Positions 53,956-62,342 of a DNA stretch of 64,000 nt are shown here, in pieces (positions within the stretch are counted from its first letter, which is position 1; every line of letters starts with the position of its first letter). Under the pieces are notes generated by a model that was not told where the DNA came from, did no database searches, and saw only the letters and a program-made list of their open reading frames with translations. Origin of the DNA: an uncultured Muribaculaceae bacterium (GTDB taxonomy: Bacteria; Bacteroidota; Bacteroidia; Bacteroidales; Muribaculaceae); contig CAJTWL010000004.1 of the NCBI GenBank assembly GCA_910579845.1, forward strand, positions 1 through 64,000. The letters run 5' to 3'. Both the position numbers and the translations under genes were made by a program.

Positions 53956-55458
53956 ATGAGCGCAAATTACGGAATAGTGACCCAGGTAATCGGTCCTGTA
54001 ATCGACGTGTCGTTTGAAGGCGGTAAGGAAAATATTCCTCCAATCTATACTGCTCTCAAGGTAGAACGAGACAATGGTGAGGAATTGATCCTTGAAGTAG
54101 AGCAGCACATCGGTGAGGATACGGTAAGATGTGTTGCCATGGAGAGTACCGATGGCGTGCGCCGGGGAGTCAAGGTTCATAATCTTGACCGTCCGATTGC
54201 CGTGCCTACCGGTAACCAGATCAAGGGACGTCTCCTCAATGTCATAGGCGAACCGATAGACATGCTCGGTGATATCAACCGTGATAATTTGCGTCCTATA
54301 CATCAGCCCGCTCCTGAATTTGATGATCTTGCTATTTCGCAGGAGATTCTTTACACAGGAATAAAGGTAATTGACCTTCTCGAACCATACTCCAAAGGTG
54401 GTAAGATCGGATTGTTCGGTGGCGCCGGTGTAGGAAAAACTGTGTTGATCATGGAGCTGATCAACAACATCGCTAAGGGTCACGATGGATATTCAGTGTT
54501 TACCGGAGTCGGTGAGCGTACACGTGAAGGTAACGATTTGCTCCGCGAGATGATAGAAAGCGGTGTTATAAAATATGGTAAGAAATTCGAAGAATCTCTT
54601 GAGAAGGGTGAATGGAATCTCGACGCTGTAGATCCTGAGTCTCTTAAGCAGTCTCAATCAACTCTGGTGTTCGGTCAGATGAACGAACCTCCGGGTGCCC
54701 GCCTTCGTGTTGCACTTTCTGGTCTTACTGTAGCAGAACAGTTCCGTGATAATGACGGTGGAGGCAAAGAGGTATTGCTCTTCATTGATAATATCTTCCG
54801 TTTCACTCAGGCCGGTTCCGAGGTTTCCGCATTGCTTGGTCGTATGCCATCTGCGGTAGGCTATCAGCCGACACTCGCATCAGAGATGGGAGCATTGCAA
54901 GAGCGTATCACTTCAACGAAGCAAGGAAGTATCACATCGGTACAGGCTATCTATGTGCCGGCAGATGACTTGACCGACCCTGCTCCTGCCACTACATTCA
55001 GCTTCCTTGATGCAACAACTGTGTTGAGTCGTAAGATTGCAGAGCTTGGCATTTATCCTGCGGTTGATCCGTTGGATTCCACATCACGTATTCTTGATCC
55101 CAACATAATTGGAGAAGACCATTATAACACAGCGCAGGCTGTGAAACAGTTGCTTCAGAAATATAATGAACTTCAAGATATAATAGCAATACTTGGTGTT
55201 GATGAACTTAGTGATGAGGATAAGCTTGTTGTGGCCCGTGCACGTCGTGCACAACGTTATCTGTCACAACCGTTCCATGTTGCCGAGCAGTTTACCGGTC
55301 TCAAGGGTGTGATGGTACCGTTGTCTGAAACAATTCGTGGTTTTAAGATGATTCTTTCAGGTGAACTGGATGAACTTCCGGAGCAGGCATTCCTAAATGT
55401 CGGAACAATCGATGAGGCAATTGCCAAGGGTAAGAAGATGCTTGAAGACGTTAAATAA
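53956..55458 (+). CDS. atpD: F1 ATP synthase beta subunit
   Basis: 500 aa. It is the catalytic subunit, with Walker A GGAGVGKTVL, the catalytic GERTREGND, Walker B region LLFIDNIFRFTQAGSE and ALLGRMPSAVGYQPTL. It is about 40 residues longer than the E. coli protein because of an insertion near FEESLEKGEWNLDAVD, typical of Bacteroidetes. It is the first of eight contiguous atp genes placed between nuoH and nuoI. Confidence 0.96.
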   Translation: MSANYGIVTQVIGPVIDVSFEGGKENIPPIYTALKVERDNGEELILEVEQHIGEDTVRCVAMESTDGVRRGVKVHNLDRPIAVPTGNQIKGRLLNVIGEPIDMLGDINRDNLRPIHQPAPEFDDLAISQEILYTGIKVIDLLEPYSKGGKIGLFGGAGVGKTVLIMELINNIAKGHDGYSVFTGVGERTREGNDLLREMIESGVIKYGKKFEESLEKGEWNLDAVDPESLKQSQSTLVFGQMNEPPGARLRVALSGLTVAEQFRDNDGGGKEVLLFIDNIFRFTQAGSEVSALLGRMPSAVGYQPTLASEMGALQERITSTKQGSITSVQAIYVPADDLTDPAPATTFSFLDATTVLSRKIAELGIYPAVDPLDSTSRILDPNIIGEDHYNTAQAVKQLLQKYNELQDIIAILGVDELSDEDKLVVARARRAQRYLSQPFHVAEQFTGLKGVMVPLSETIRGFKMILSGELDELPEQAFLNVGTIDEAIAKGKKMLEDVK

Positions 55459-55478
55459 TAATATTACAGACTTCAGCT

Positions 55479-55715
55479 ATGACACTTGAAATCATATCCG
55501 CTCACGAAATAACATTTAAAGGTGAGACTGTATCTGTTACTTTGCCCGGAGAGTCTGGCTCTTTTACAGTCCTAAGAAATCATGCCGCATTGATATCGGT
55601 ACTGACTAAAGGTGTGGTAAGATACGTTACTCCTGACGGGAATCTGCATTCTATTGATATCGATGGCGGTATTGCCGATGTTAACAATAATGTGATTTCA
55701 GTGTGTGTCTACTGA
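55479..55715 (+). CDS. atpC: F1 ATP synthase epsilon subunit, short form
   Basis: 78 aa: only the N-terminal beta-sandwich (GETVSVTLPGESGSFTVLRNHA, then GGIADVNNNVISVCVY). The C-terminal helical hairpin that blocks ATP hydrolysis in many bacteria is missing; the stop follows the sandwich directly. Short epsilon subunits are usual in Bacteroidales, so this is probably not a truncation artefact. It couples the central stalk to the c-ring. Confidence 0.93.
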   Translation: MTLEIISAHEITFKGETVSVTLPGESGSFTVLRNHAALISVLTKGVVRYVTPDGNLHSIDIDGGIADVNNNVISVCVY

Positions 55716-55754
55716 TGTAGTATTAATGCAATAGGGTATGCAAAATTCAAGAAT

Positions 55755-56969
55755 ATGAAATTTAAATTATTCATATTTACAATTTTATCTGGATTGATGC
55801 TTTTCAATCCGTTAAGTTTGTATGCATCGGAAGAAGAGTTATCAAAAGAGGATAAGCTTGATGTAAAAGAGCTGATCTTTGAACATTTGGGTGACGGTTA
55901 TGGATGGGAAGTGCCCTTTGCACATGTATACCGTATTCCTCTTCCTGTGATTGTCAGGGCAGAGGACGGTAAATGGTTCTGCTTTTCTTCATCGGATCTT
56001 ACCGAAATACATTCGATTGAAAACAGCAGGACAGGAAAGGTTGAGAATCACCTTGTGCCGATAGTGAAGACCTTTGATAAAGACGGCAGGAAATATGAAT
56101 TTACATTATCGCATAGTAAAGATAATAAGGATAAAGTAGTTCAGCTCATTCCAGGTGAGGATGGTAAAGTGACAGAATATCGTCCATTGGACTTCTCAAT
56201 TACAAAGAATGTGGCTGCTCTGTTCATCACTGCGATTCTTCTCATAACAATTGTGATGGCTCTTGTCCGTTTCTATAAGAATAATGGTTTTAAGGCTCCG
56301 CGTAAAGGATTAGGTTTCTTCGAGATGATAGTGTCATTTGTATATTATGACACTATCAAAAGTACATTGGGGGAGAATGCCCGAAAATTCGGACCATATC
56401 TGCTTACGTGTTTCTTCTTTATCCTGACAATGAATCTTGTGGGGCTAATAGTCATATTCCCGGGAGGTGCGAATCTTACCGGAAATATTGCTGTCACACT
56501 TGTTCTTGCTGTCATGACATTTATAGTGACCAATATTTTCGGAAATAAACATTATTGGAAAGAGATTTTCTGGTCGGATGTCCCAATTTGGCTGAAATGT
56601 CCGTTGCCAATAATGCAGTTTATTGAGATATTTGGAATATTTACCAAGCCGGCGGCATTGTGTGTCCGTTTGTTTGCAAATATGATGGGAGGTCATATTA
56701 TAGTGATCACTCTTACGGTTCTGATATTCATATTTGCGGCTTTCGGAAAATTTGTAGCAGGCGGAGCGACCGTTATTTCAGTACTCTTTTCTGTTTTCAT
56801 GCTCGCTTTGGATGTTTTGGTAAGTTTTATTCAGGCATATGTTTTTACTCTTCTGTCGACATTATTTATAGGAATGGCAGTTGAGAAGCATGATGAACAT
56901 GATCACAAAGATGCCAAACCCGAGGAAGAGCGTCTGGCAAAGGTTGCTTCTTCTATTGATTTTGAATAA
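55755..56969 (+). CDS. atpB: Fo ATP synthase subunit a with exported N-terminal domain
   Basis: 404 aa against about 270 in E. coli. The extra N-terminus has a signal peptide (ends near LSLYASEE) and ~130 extracytoplasmic residues before the first core helix (~152). The core carries the essential Arg in ALCVRLFANMMGGH, which faces the c-ring carboxylates, and the final helix pair VSFIQAYVFTLLSTLFIGM. It forms the ion half-channels. The C-terminal tail is His/Asp-rich. Confidence 0.95.
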   Translation: MKFKLFIFTILSGLMLFNPLSLYASEEELSKEDKLDVKELIFEHLGDGYGWEVPFAHVYRIPLPVIVRAEDGKWFCFSSSDLTEIHSIENSRTGKVENHLVPIVKTFDKDGRKYEFTLSHSKDNKDKVVQLIPGEDGKVTEYRPLDFSITKNVAALFITAILLITIVMALVRFYKNNGFKAPRKGLGFFEMIVSFVYYDTIKSTLGENARKFGPYLLTCFFFILTMNLVGLIVIFPGGANLTGNIAVTLVLAVMTFIVTNIFGNKHYWKEIFWSDVPIWLKCPLPIMQFIEIFGIFTKPAALCVRLFANMMGGHIIVITLTVLIFIFAAFGKFVAGGATVISVLFSVFMLALDVLVSFIQAYVFTLLSTLFIGMAVEKHDEHDHKDAKPEEERLAKVASSIDFE

Positions 56970-57003
56970 ATAAATATTAATATAACAATTAAAAAACTGA
57001 ATT

Positions 57004-57258
57004 ATGTTATCAACAATTTTAGCAGAACTTTCTCTACAGCCCATCGCAGGACTTGGGGCAGCTTTAGGTGCAGCATTGGCAGCAATCGGAGCAGGTATAG
57101 GTATCGGTAAGATCGGTTCTTCAGCAATGGAAGCGATTGCACGTCAGCCAGAGGCAGCAGGGGATATACGAAGCAATATGATTGTAATTGCCGCTCTTAT
57201 CGAGGGTGTAGCTCTGTTTGCCGTGATTGTATCTGCACTCGCACTCTTTATCAAATAA
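57004..57258 (+). CDS. atpE: Fo ATP synthase subunit c
   Basis: 84 aa, two membrane helices with the Gly/Ala-rich first helix (LGAALGAALAAIGAGIGIG), the polar loop ARQPEA and the ion-binding Glu in ALIEGVALFAV. The residue after Glu is Gly rather than the Ser/Thr common in sodium-type rings, which favours protons. That is an inference from a single motif. Confidence 0.95.
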   Translation: MLSTILAELSLQPIAGLGAALGAALAAIGAGIGIGKIGSSAMEAIARQPEAAGDIRSNMIVIAALIEGVALFAVIVSALALFIK

Positions 57259-57267
57259 TAAAAGAAG

Positions 57268-57762
57268 ATGGAGTTATTCACGCCCGAATTTGGCTTGGTA
57301 TTCTGGATGTTCGTTTCGTTCATCCTGCTTTTCGTTGTGTTGGCGAAATGGGGATGGCCTGTTATCATCAAAATGATGGATAGCCGGGCTGCTACCATTG
57401 ACCAGGGCGTTGAAAATGCAAAACAAGCCAAAGAGCAATTGGACAATGCCCGTGAAGAGGCAAAGAAGTATATTGTTGAGGCTCAGGCTCGTCAACAGGA
57501 GATGCTTCGTGAAGCGGCCAAGATGAAGACTGAGCTTATCGAGCAATCCAAGAGTGAAGCAGCAGAGGCAGCCCGTAAAGAGATGGAAGCTGCCAAAGTT
57601 TCAATTGAGCAGGCACGTAAAGAAGCCGAATTGCAATTCCGTAATGAAGTTGGAAAATTCTCGATTGAAATTGCCGAAAAGATGGTCAGACACCAGATGG
57701 AGGATGCCGCCGCTCAGGAGAAACTTGTCAACAAATTATTGGAAGAAATAGAGCAAAACTGA
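57268..57762 (+). CDS. atpF: Fo ATP synthase subunit b
   Basis: 164 aa: one N-terminal membrane helix (FGLVFWMFVSFILLFVVLAKW) followed by a long charged Ala-rich helix forming the right-handed coiled-coil peripheral stalk. It holds the F1 alpha/beta ring still through the delta subunit. The gene begins 9 nt after atpE and ends 6 nt before atpH. Confidence 0.94.
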   Translation: MELFTPEFGLVFWMFVSFILLFVVLAKWGWPVIIKMMDSRAATIDQGVENAKQAKEQLDNAREEAKKYIVEAQARQQEMLREAAKMKTELIEQSKSEAAEAARKEMEAAKVSIEQARKEAELQFRNEVGKFSIEIAEKMVRHQMEDAAAQEKLVNKLLEEIEQN

Positions 57763-57768
57763 TTGTAA

Positions 57769-58314
57769 ATGATTGCAGGATTAATCCCACACCGATATGC
57801 AAAGGCATTATACAAGTTCGCATGCGAAAAAGGTGATGCCGATAACGTGTATGAAGAGATGAAGAATGTCATCTCTGCTTTCAGTAGTAATACTACTCTT
57901 GATAAGGTTATGTCAAATCCGTATATAGATAAGACAGCCAAGGAGAAGTTGCTTATATCGGCAGCGGGTGAGAATCCAAGTGACGAATACGTCAGATTTG
58001 TAAAATTGATTCTGGATCACAAGCGGGAGCCTTTTGCCTATCTAATGGCTTTGGCTTATCGAGAAATCTATCGTGTGCAGAATAATATATCTCAGGTAAA
58101 AATACTTACGGCAGTCAATTTGCCGGAAAAGGAAATTAATAAACTCAAAAATCTTGTGAGTGATAAATTCCCAGACAGTAAATTAGAATATACCGTTGCC
58201 GTGGATCCCGATTTGATCGGAGGATTTGTAATAGATGTAGATTCCACACGTATGGATGCATCGGTGAAGGGTGAATTGGAACAATTACGTCAAAACTTAT
58301 TAAGAGTTAACTAA
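57769..58314 (+). CDS. atpH: F1 ATP synthase delta subunit
   Basis: 181 aa. Family landmarks are the N-terminal HRYAKALYKFACEKG and the C-terminal VDPDLIGGFVIDVDSTRMDASVKGEL. It anchors the peripheral stalk to the top of F1. The stop lies two bases before atpA. Confidence 0.94.
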   Translation: MIAGLIPHRYAKALYKFACEKGDADNVYEEMKNVISAFSSNTTLDKVMSNPYIDKTAKEKLLISAAGENPSDEYVRFVKLILDHKREPFAYLMALAYREIYRVQNNISQVKILTAVNLPEKEINKLKNLVSDKFPDSKLEYTVAVDPDLIGGFVIDVDSTRMDASVKGELEQLRQNLLRVN

Positions 58315-58316
58315 AG

Positions 58317-59900
58317 ATGCTAAATCCCAGCGAAATATCAGATGTTTTAAAACAGGAACTCGAAAATATCAATTCAAAAGTACGATTTGAAGAGGTTGGT
58401 ACGGTTCTGAATGTCGGAGATGGCGTTGCTCATGTATACGGACTTGAAAATGTACGTAGCAATGAGCTCGTAGAATTTGAAAATGGTGCGAAGGGCGTAG
58501 CCCTTAACCTTGAGGAGAGTAACGTAGGTGTCGTTCTACTTGACAAGGTGAATTCGATCACCGAGAATATGTCTGTTAAGCGCACCGGCGAGATTGCATC
58601 TATTCCGGTAGGCGAAGGGCTTCTTGGTCGTGTTATAAATATGCTTGGACAACCCATCGATGGCAAAGGACCTATTGAGGGAGATCTGATTCCACTTCCG
58701 TTGGAGCGTAAGGCACCAGGTGTTATTTTCCGTTCTCCGGTTGTTCAGCCATTGCAGACAGGTTTGAAAGCTGTCGATTCAATGATTCCTATCGGTCGCG
58801 GACAACGTGAGCTTATTATCGGTGACCGTCAGGTAGGTAAGACTGCGATTGCAATTGATACTATTATCAATCAGCGTGAGAATTACGAAGCAGGAAAACC
58901 GGTATATTGTATTTATGTCGCAATTGGTCAGAAGGCGTCTACAGTCGCATCAATTGTCAACACTCTTACAAAATACGGGGCAATGCCGTATACCGTAGTT
59001 GTCGCCGCCAATGCTTCCGATTCTGCGTCAATGCGTTATTATGCGCCATTTGCGGGCGTTGCAATCGGGGAATATTTCCGTGACTCAGGCAGGGATGCTC
59101 TCATTGTTTATGATGATTTGTCAAAACAGGCTGTTGCATACCGTGAGATTTCATTGATTCTTAAACGCCCTTCGGGTCGTGAGGCATATCCCGGTGATAT
59201 ATTCTATCTTCATTCTCGTCTTTTGGAGAGAGCTGCAAAGATTATCAATGACCAGAAAGTCGCACAGGATATGAATGACTTGCCGGAAGTTATGAAACCA
59301 CTTGTCAAAGGTGGCGGATCATTGACCGCTCTTCCGATTATAGAGACGCAGGCGGGAGACGTATCAGCGTATATACCGACAAATGTGATTTCTATTACAG
59401 ATGGTCAGATATTCCTTGAAACCGCGTTGTTTAATCAAGGTATCCGTCCGGCCATTAATGTAGGTATCTCTGTATCCCGTGTAGGTGGCAGCGCCCAGAT
59501 CAAGGCAATGAAGAAAGTGGCAGGTACATTGAAAATCGCACAGGCTCAATATCGTGAGCTGGAATCTTTTACCAAGTTTGGCGGTGATGTGGATCCTGTG
59601 ACGGCAAGAGTTATTGACAGGGGACGAAAAAATCAACGTCTCTTGATTCAGCCTCAGTATCATCCGTGGCCTGTAGAGAACGAGATAGCAGTAATCTATT
59701 GTGGTGTCAACGGTCTGCTTGAGGAGGTTGAACTTGATAAAGTCGAGGAATTCCAGAATCAGTTTATCCAACTTTTAAAAATGAAGTACCAGAAAGAGGT
59801 GCTTGACCAATTGCATATTGGCGTTTTGAATGATGAAGTCGCAGACAAGCTCACCCAATGCGCAACAGAGGTGTCAGAATCCTTAAAGGCTGATAAGTAA
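58317..59900 (+). CDS. atpA: F1 ATP synthase alpha subunit
   Basis: 527 aa. It is the non-catalytic nucleotide-binding subunit, with Walker A GDRQVGKTAIA, the arginine-finger region in the C-terminal half (AINVGISVSRVGGSAQI) and conserved YRELESFTKFGGDVD. The length is slightly above E. coli and normal for Bacteroidetes. Confidence 0.96.
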   Translation: MLNPSEISDVLKQELENINSKVRFEEVGTVLNVGDGVAHVYGLENVRSNELVEFENGAKGVALNLEESNVGVVLLDKVNSITENMSVKRTGEIASIPVGEGLLGRVINMLGQPIDGKGPIEGDLIPLPLERKAPGVIFRSPVVQPLQTGLKAVDSMIPIGRGQRELIIGDRQVGKTAIAIDTIINQRENYEAGKPVYCIYVAIGQKASTVASIVNTLTKYGAMPYTVVVAANASDSASMRYYAPFAGVAIGEYFRDSGRDALIVYDDLSKQAVAYREISLILKRPSGREAYPGDIFYLHSRLLERAAKIINDQKVAQDMNDLPEVMKPLVKGGGSLTALPIIETQAGDVSAYIPTNVISITDGQIFLETALFNQGIRPAINVGISVSRVGGSAQIKAMKKVAGTLKIAQAQYRELESFTKFGGDVDPVTARVIDRGRKNQRLLIQPQYHPWPVENEIAVIYCGVNGLLEEVELDKVEEFQNQFIQLLKMKYQKEVLDQLHIGVLNDEVADKLTQCATEVSESLKADK

Positions 59901-59939
59901 GATATATTGCATAAAAATTAACCACATTTATAAACATTT

Positions 59940-60821
59940 ATGGCAACCCTGAAGGAACTTAAGGTTAGAATTGGCTCTGTGGCGTCGAGTGAAAAGATCA
60001 CCGGTGCCATGAAGATGATATCATCCGCGAAGGTACATAAGGAGGAACAAAGCCTTAAAAGGTTAAAACCTTTCAAAGATCAGATAAAATCTATTATGGG
60101 TCATATCTTGTCAACAGGAGAGAGTTTTAATTCGCCACTGATTGAGGATAGAGAAGTCAAAAGGGTTGCAATCGTTGTATATGGTTCTGATGATGGTCTT
60201 TGCGGTGCTTACAATCTAAATATATTCAAAGGATTATTATTGGAATGCACGCGCTTGCAGGATCTGTACGGAGAAATTGATATTACAATTTATCCGGTCG
60301 GCAGAAAGATGATAAAAGCCGTATCTCATCTGAAAGACAATAATGTAAAGATTGAAATTGACGATAACCTGAGCAGTAAGATGACCGGAGATAAAGTCTC
60401 CGAATTTACCAAAGGTCTCAGGGATTCTTTCCTTAGTAAGGATTTTGATCTTGTCGAAACTGTTTATATGGCTTTTTACTCCATGTCAAGACAAAAGCTT
60501 ACTGTTGAACAACTTTTCCCTGTTACAGAAAAGATGCTTTCCGGGGATAAGCCTGAGGATGACAATCAAATGTATTTGTTTGAGCCGTCTGCCAACAGCA
60601 TATTCAATGAAGTGCTGCCGATGTTTGTTATGTCAAGCATGCAGGAAATTACGGTTCAGAACCGGGCTTCGGAACAGGCTGCGCGTGTCATGGCAATGCA
60701 GAGCGCTAATGACAATGCGAAGAAATTGTTTGAGGAACTTCAGTTGGAATATAATAAATTGCGTCAACAGAGCATCACAACAGAATTGCTTGATATTTTA
60801 GGTGGTCAAGTTGAGAAATAG
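59940..60821 (+). CDS. atpG: F1 ATP synthase gamma subunit
   Basis: 293 aa. It is the rotating central shaft. The N-terminal helix (VASSEKITGAMKMISSAKV), GSDDGLCGAYN and the C-terminal helix (ARVMAMQSANDNAKKLFEELQLEYNKLRQ) are typical. It is the last atp gene; nuoI follows after 36 nt with no terminator or promoter in between. Confidence 0.95.
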   Translation: MATLKELKVRIGSVASSEKITGAMKMISSAKVHKEEQSLKRLKPFKDQIKSIMGHILSTGESFNSPLIEDREVKRVAIVVYGSDDGLCGAYNLNIFKGLLLECTRLQDLYGEIDITIYPVGRKMIKAVSHLKDNNVKIEIDDNLSSKMTGDKVSEFTKGLRDSFLSKDFDLVETVYMAFYSMSRQKLTVEQLFPVTEKMLSGDKPEDDNQMYLFEPSANSIFNEVLPMFVMSSMQEITVQNRASEQAARVMAMQSANDNAKKLFEELQLEYNKLRQQSITTELLDILGGQVEK

Positions 60822-60857
60822 GTAAATAATTCAGTAAAGGAATAAATTAATAATAAC

Positions 60858-61448
60858 GTGGGAAATATAAAAGAGTATTTCACATCAGTCGGTCAGGGTG
60901 TAAAAAGTCTATTGACCGGCATGGGAGTTACTGCGAAAGAATTTGTGACTCCTAAAATAACAGAACAATATCCTGAGAACAGGAAAACACTTGAAATAGC
61001 AGATCGCTTCAGAGCGGAGTTGACTCTGAAATATGATGAAGAGGGTCGCCATCGCTGTATCGCTTGTGGAATATGCCAGATGAATTGTCCTAATGGAACC
61101 ATTAGTCTGACAACAAAAATGGTAGAGTTGCCTGATGGCAAGAAGAAACGCAAGCTCGACAAATATATGTATGATCTGGGAAGTTGTACATTTTGTATGC
61201 TGTGTGTAACAACTTGTCCTCAGAACGCATTGGAATTTTCAAATGATTTCGAGCAAGCGGTATTCACAAGGGATGCTTTGGTAAAGCAGCTGAATTATCG
61301 ACCGGAACCGGTCGATCCTGCACCTGTTGCCAAACCTGTTGCTCCTGCGGCATCAGTCAATGCTGAAGTATCAAAGGCACAGGCTGTCGATGAGAAAAAG
61401 GATGCAGAAGCCAAAGGTCCCGATGCTCAGACAAATGTAGGTAAATAA
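60858..61448 (+). CDS. nuoI: NADH-quinone oxidoreductase subunit I
   Basis: 196 aa from a GTG start at 60858; no ATG fits upstream of the conserved region. Two 4Fe-4S clusters (N6a/N6b) are bound by CIACGICQMNCP and CTFCMLCVTTCP. It links the peripheral arm to NuoB. The C-terminal ~50 residues form a Pro/Ala/Lys-rich tail (EPVDPAPVAKPVAPAA...) not needed for the fold. Its separation from nuoH by the atp genes is unusual. Confidence 0.94.
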   Translation: MGNIKEYFTSVGQGVKSLLTGMGVTAKEFVTPKITEQYPENRKTLEIADRFRAELTLKYDEEGRHRCIACGICQMNCPNGTISLTTKMVELPDGKKKRKLDKYMYDLGSCTFCMLCVTTCPQNALEFSNDFEQAVFTRDALVKQLNYRPEPVDPAPVAKPVAPAASVNAEVSKAQAVDEKKDAEAKGPDAQTNVGK

Positions 61449-61494
61449 TAATTAACCCTTCATTCATGATATAGAAAATAAAACAACAATATAA

Positions 61495-62022
61495 ATGGAT
61501 TCAGTAGCAAATATTATTTTGTATTTCGTGGTAGCTATTGCCGTGACAGTGTTCTCGGTAATGGCCGTTACGTCACGCAGGATTCTTAGAGCTGCGACCT
61601 ATCTGCTTTTTGTATTGATCAGCACGGCTGTGATTTATTTCCAACTGGGCTATCAATTTTTAGGGGCAGTACAGATTGCGGTATATGCTGGAGGCATAAT
61701 GGTGCTTTTTGTATTCTCTATTATCCTGACGCGTAAACCGGGCGAAAAGGAATCTTTCCTTGATTCTCATCGACGTGCAATCGGCATATCGGTGTCTGTC
61801 GCAGGATGTATTCTGTTATTGCTTGCCCTGTTTACCATGCCTTTGTTCAGCGGTGTTTCTCTGTCGGAAGCTCTTGAGGCAGGAAACATGATTACTATGA
61901 AAGAGATCGGTAACGCCATGGTGGGCTCTGATCGGTTTCAGTATCTCTTGCCGTTTGAAGCTGTCAGTGTGTTGTTACTTGCATGTATAATCGGTGGTGT
62001 TGTCGTTGCCCGCAAAAGATAA
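61495..62022 (+). CDS. nuoJ: NADH-quinone oxidoreductase subunit J
   Basis: 175 aa with five membrane helices. Conserved features are AATYLLFVLISTAVIYFQLG and the pi-bulge helix AVQIAVYAGGIMVLFVF, part of the proton path next to NuoK. nuoK begins 5 nt after the stop. Confidence 0.94.
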   Translation: MDSVANIILYFVVAIAVTVFSVMAVTSRRILRAATYLLFVLISTAVIYFQLGYQFLGAVQIAVYAGGIMVLFVFSIILTRKPGEKESFLDSHRRAIGISVSVAGCILLLLALFTMPLFSGVSLSEALEAGNMITMKEIGNAMVGSDRFQYLLPFEAVSVLLLACIIGGVVVARKR

Positions 62023-62027
62023 TCATT

Positions 62028-62339
62028 ATGGATTTAAGCATTTTATGGTATCTTGTGCCGAGCGTGATAATGTTTGTCGCCGGCGTCTACGGGTTTGTAA
62101 CCCGTAAAAATATGATTGCATTGTTGATCTCTCTTGAACTGATGTTGAATTCTGCAGATTTGAATTTTGTAGTTTTCAACCGATATCTTTTCCCAGGTTC
62201 TATGGAAGGCATGTTCTTTACTCTGTTTGCCATAGCTATCGCTGCAGCGGAGACCGCCATCGCAATTGCAATCATTATAAATATATATCGGTCAGTACAG
62301 AATACCGATATTAATGTAGTTAATAAAATGAAGTTCTAA
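62028..62339 (+). CDS. nuoK: NADH-quinone oxidoreductase subunit K
   Basis: 103 aa from the ATG at 62028; an earlier ATG inside nuoJ gives a Cys-rich extension that does not fit. Three membrane helices carry the conserved glutamates in LLISLELMLNSADLNF and FAIAIAAAETAIAIAI, both in the antiporter-like proton path. Confidence 0.94.
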   Translation: MDLSILWYLVPSVIMFVAGVYGFVTRKNMIALLISLELMLNSADLNFVVFNRYLFPGSMEGMFFTLFAIAIAAAETAIAIAIIINIYRSVQNTDINVVNKMKF

Positions 62340-62342
62340 GAT

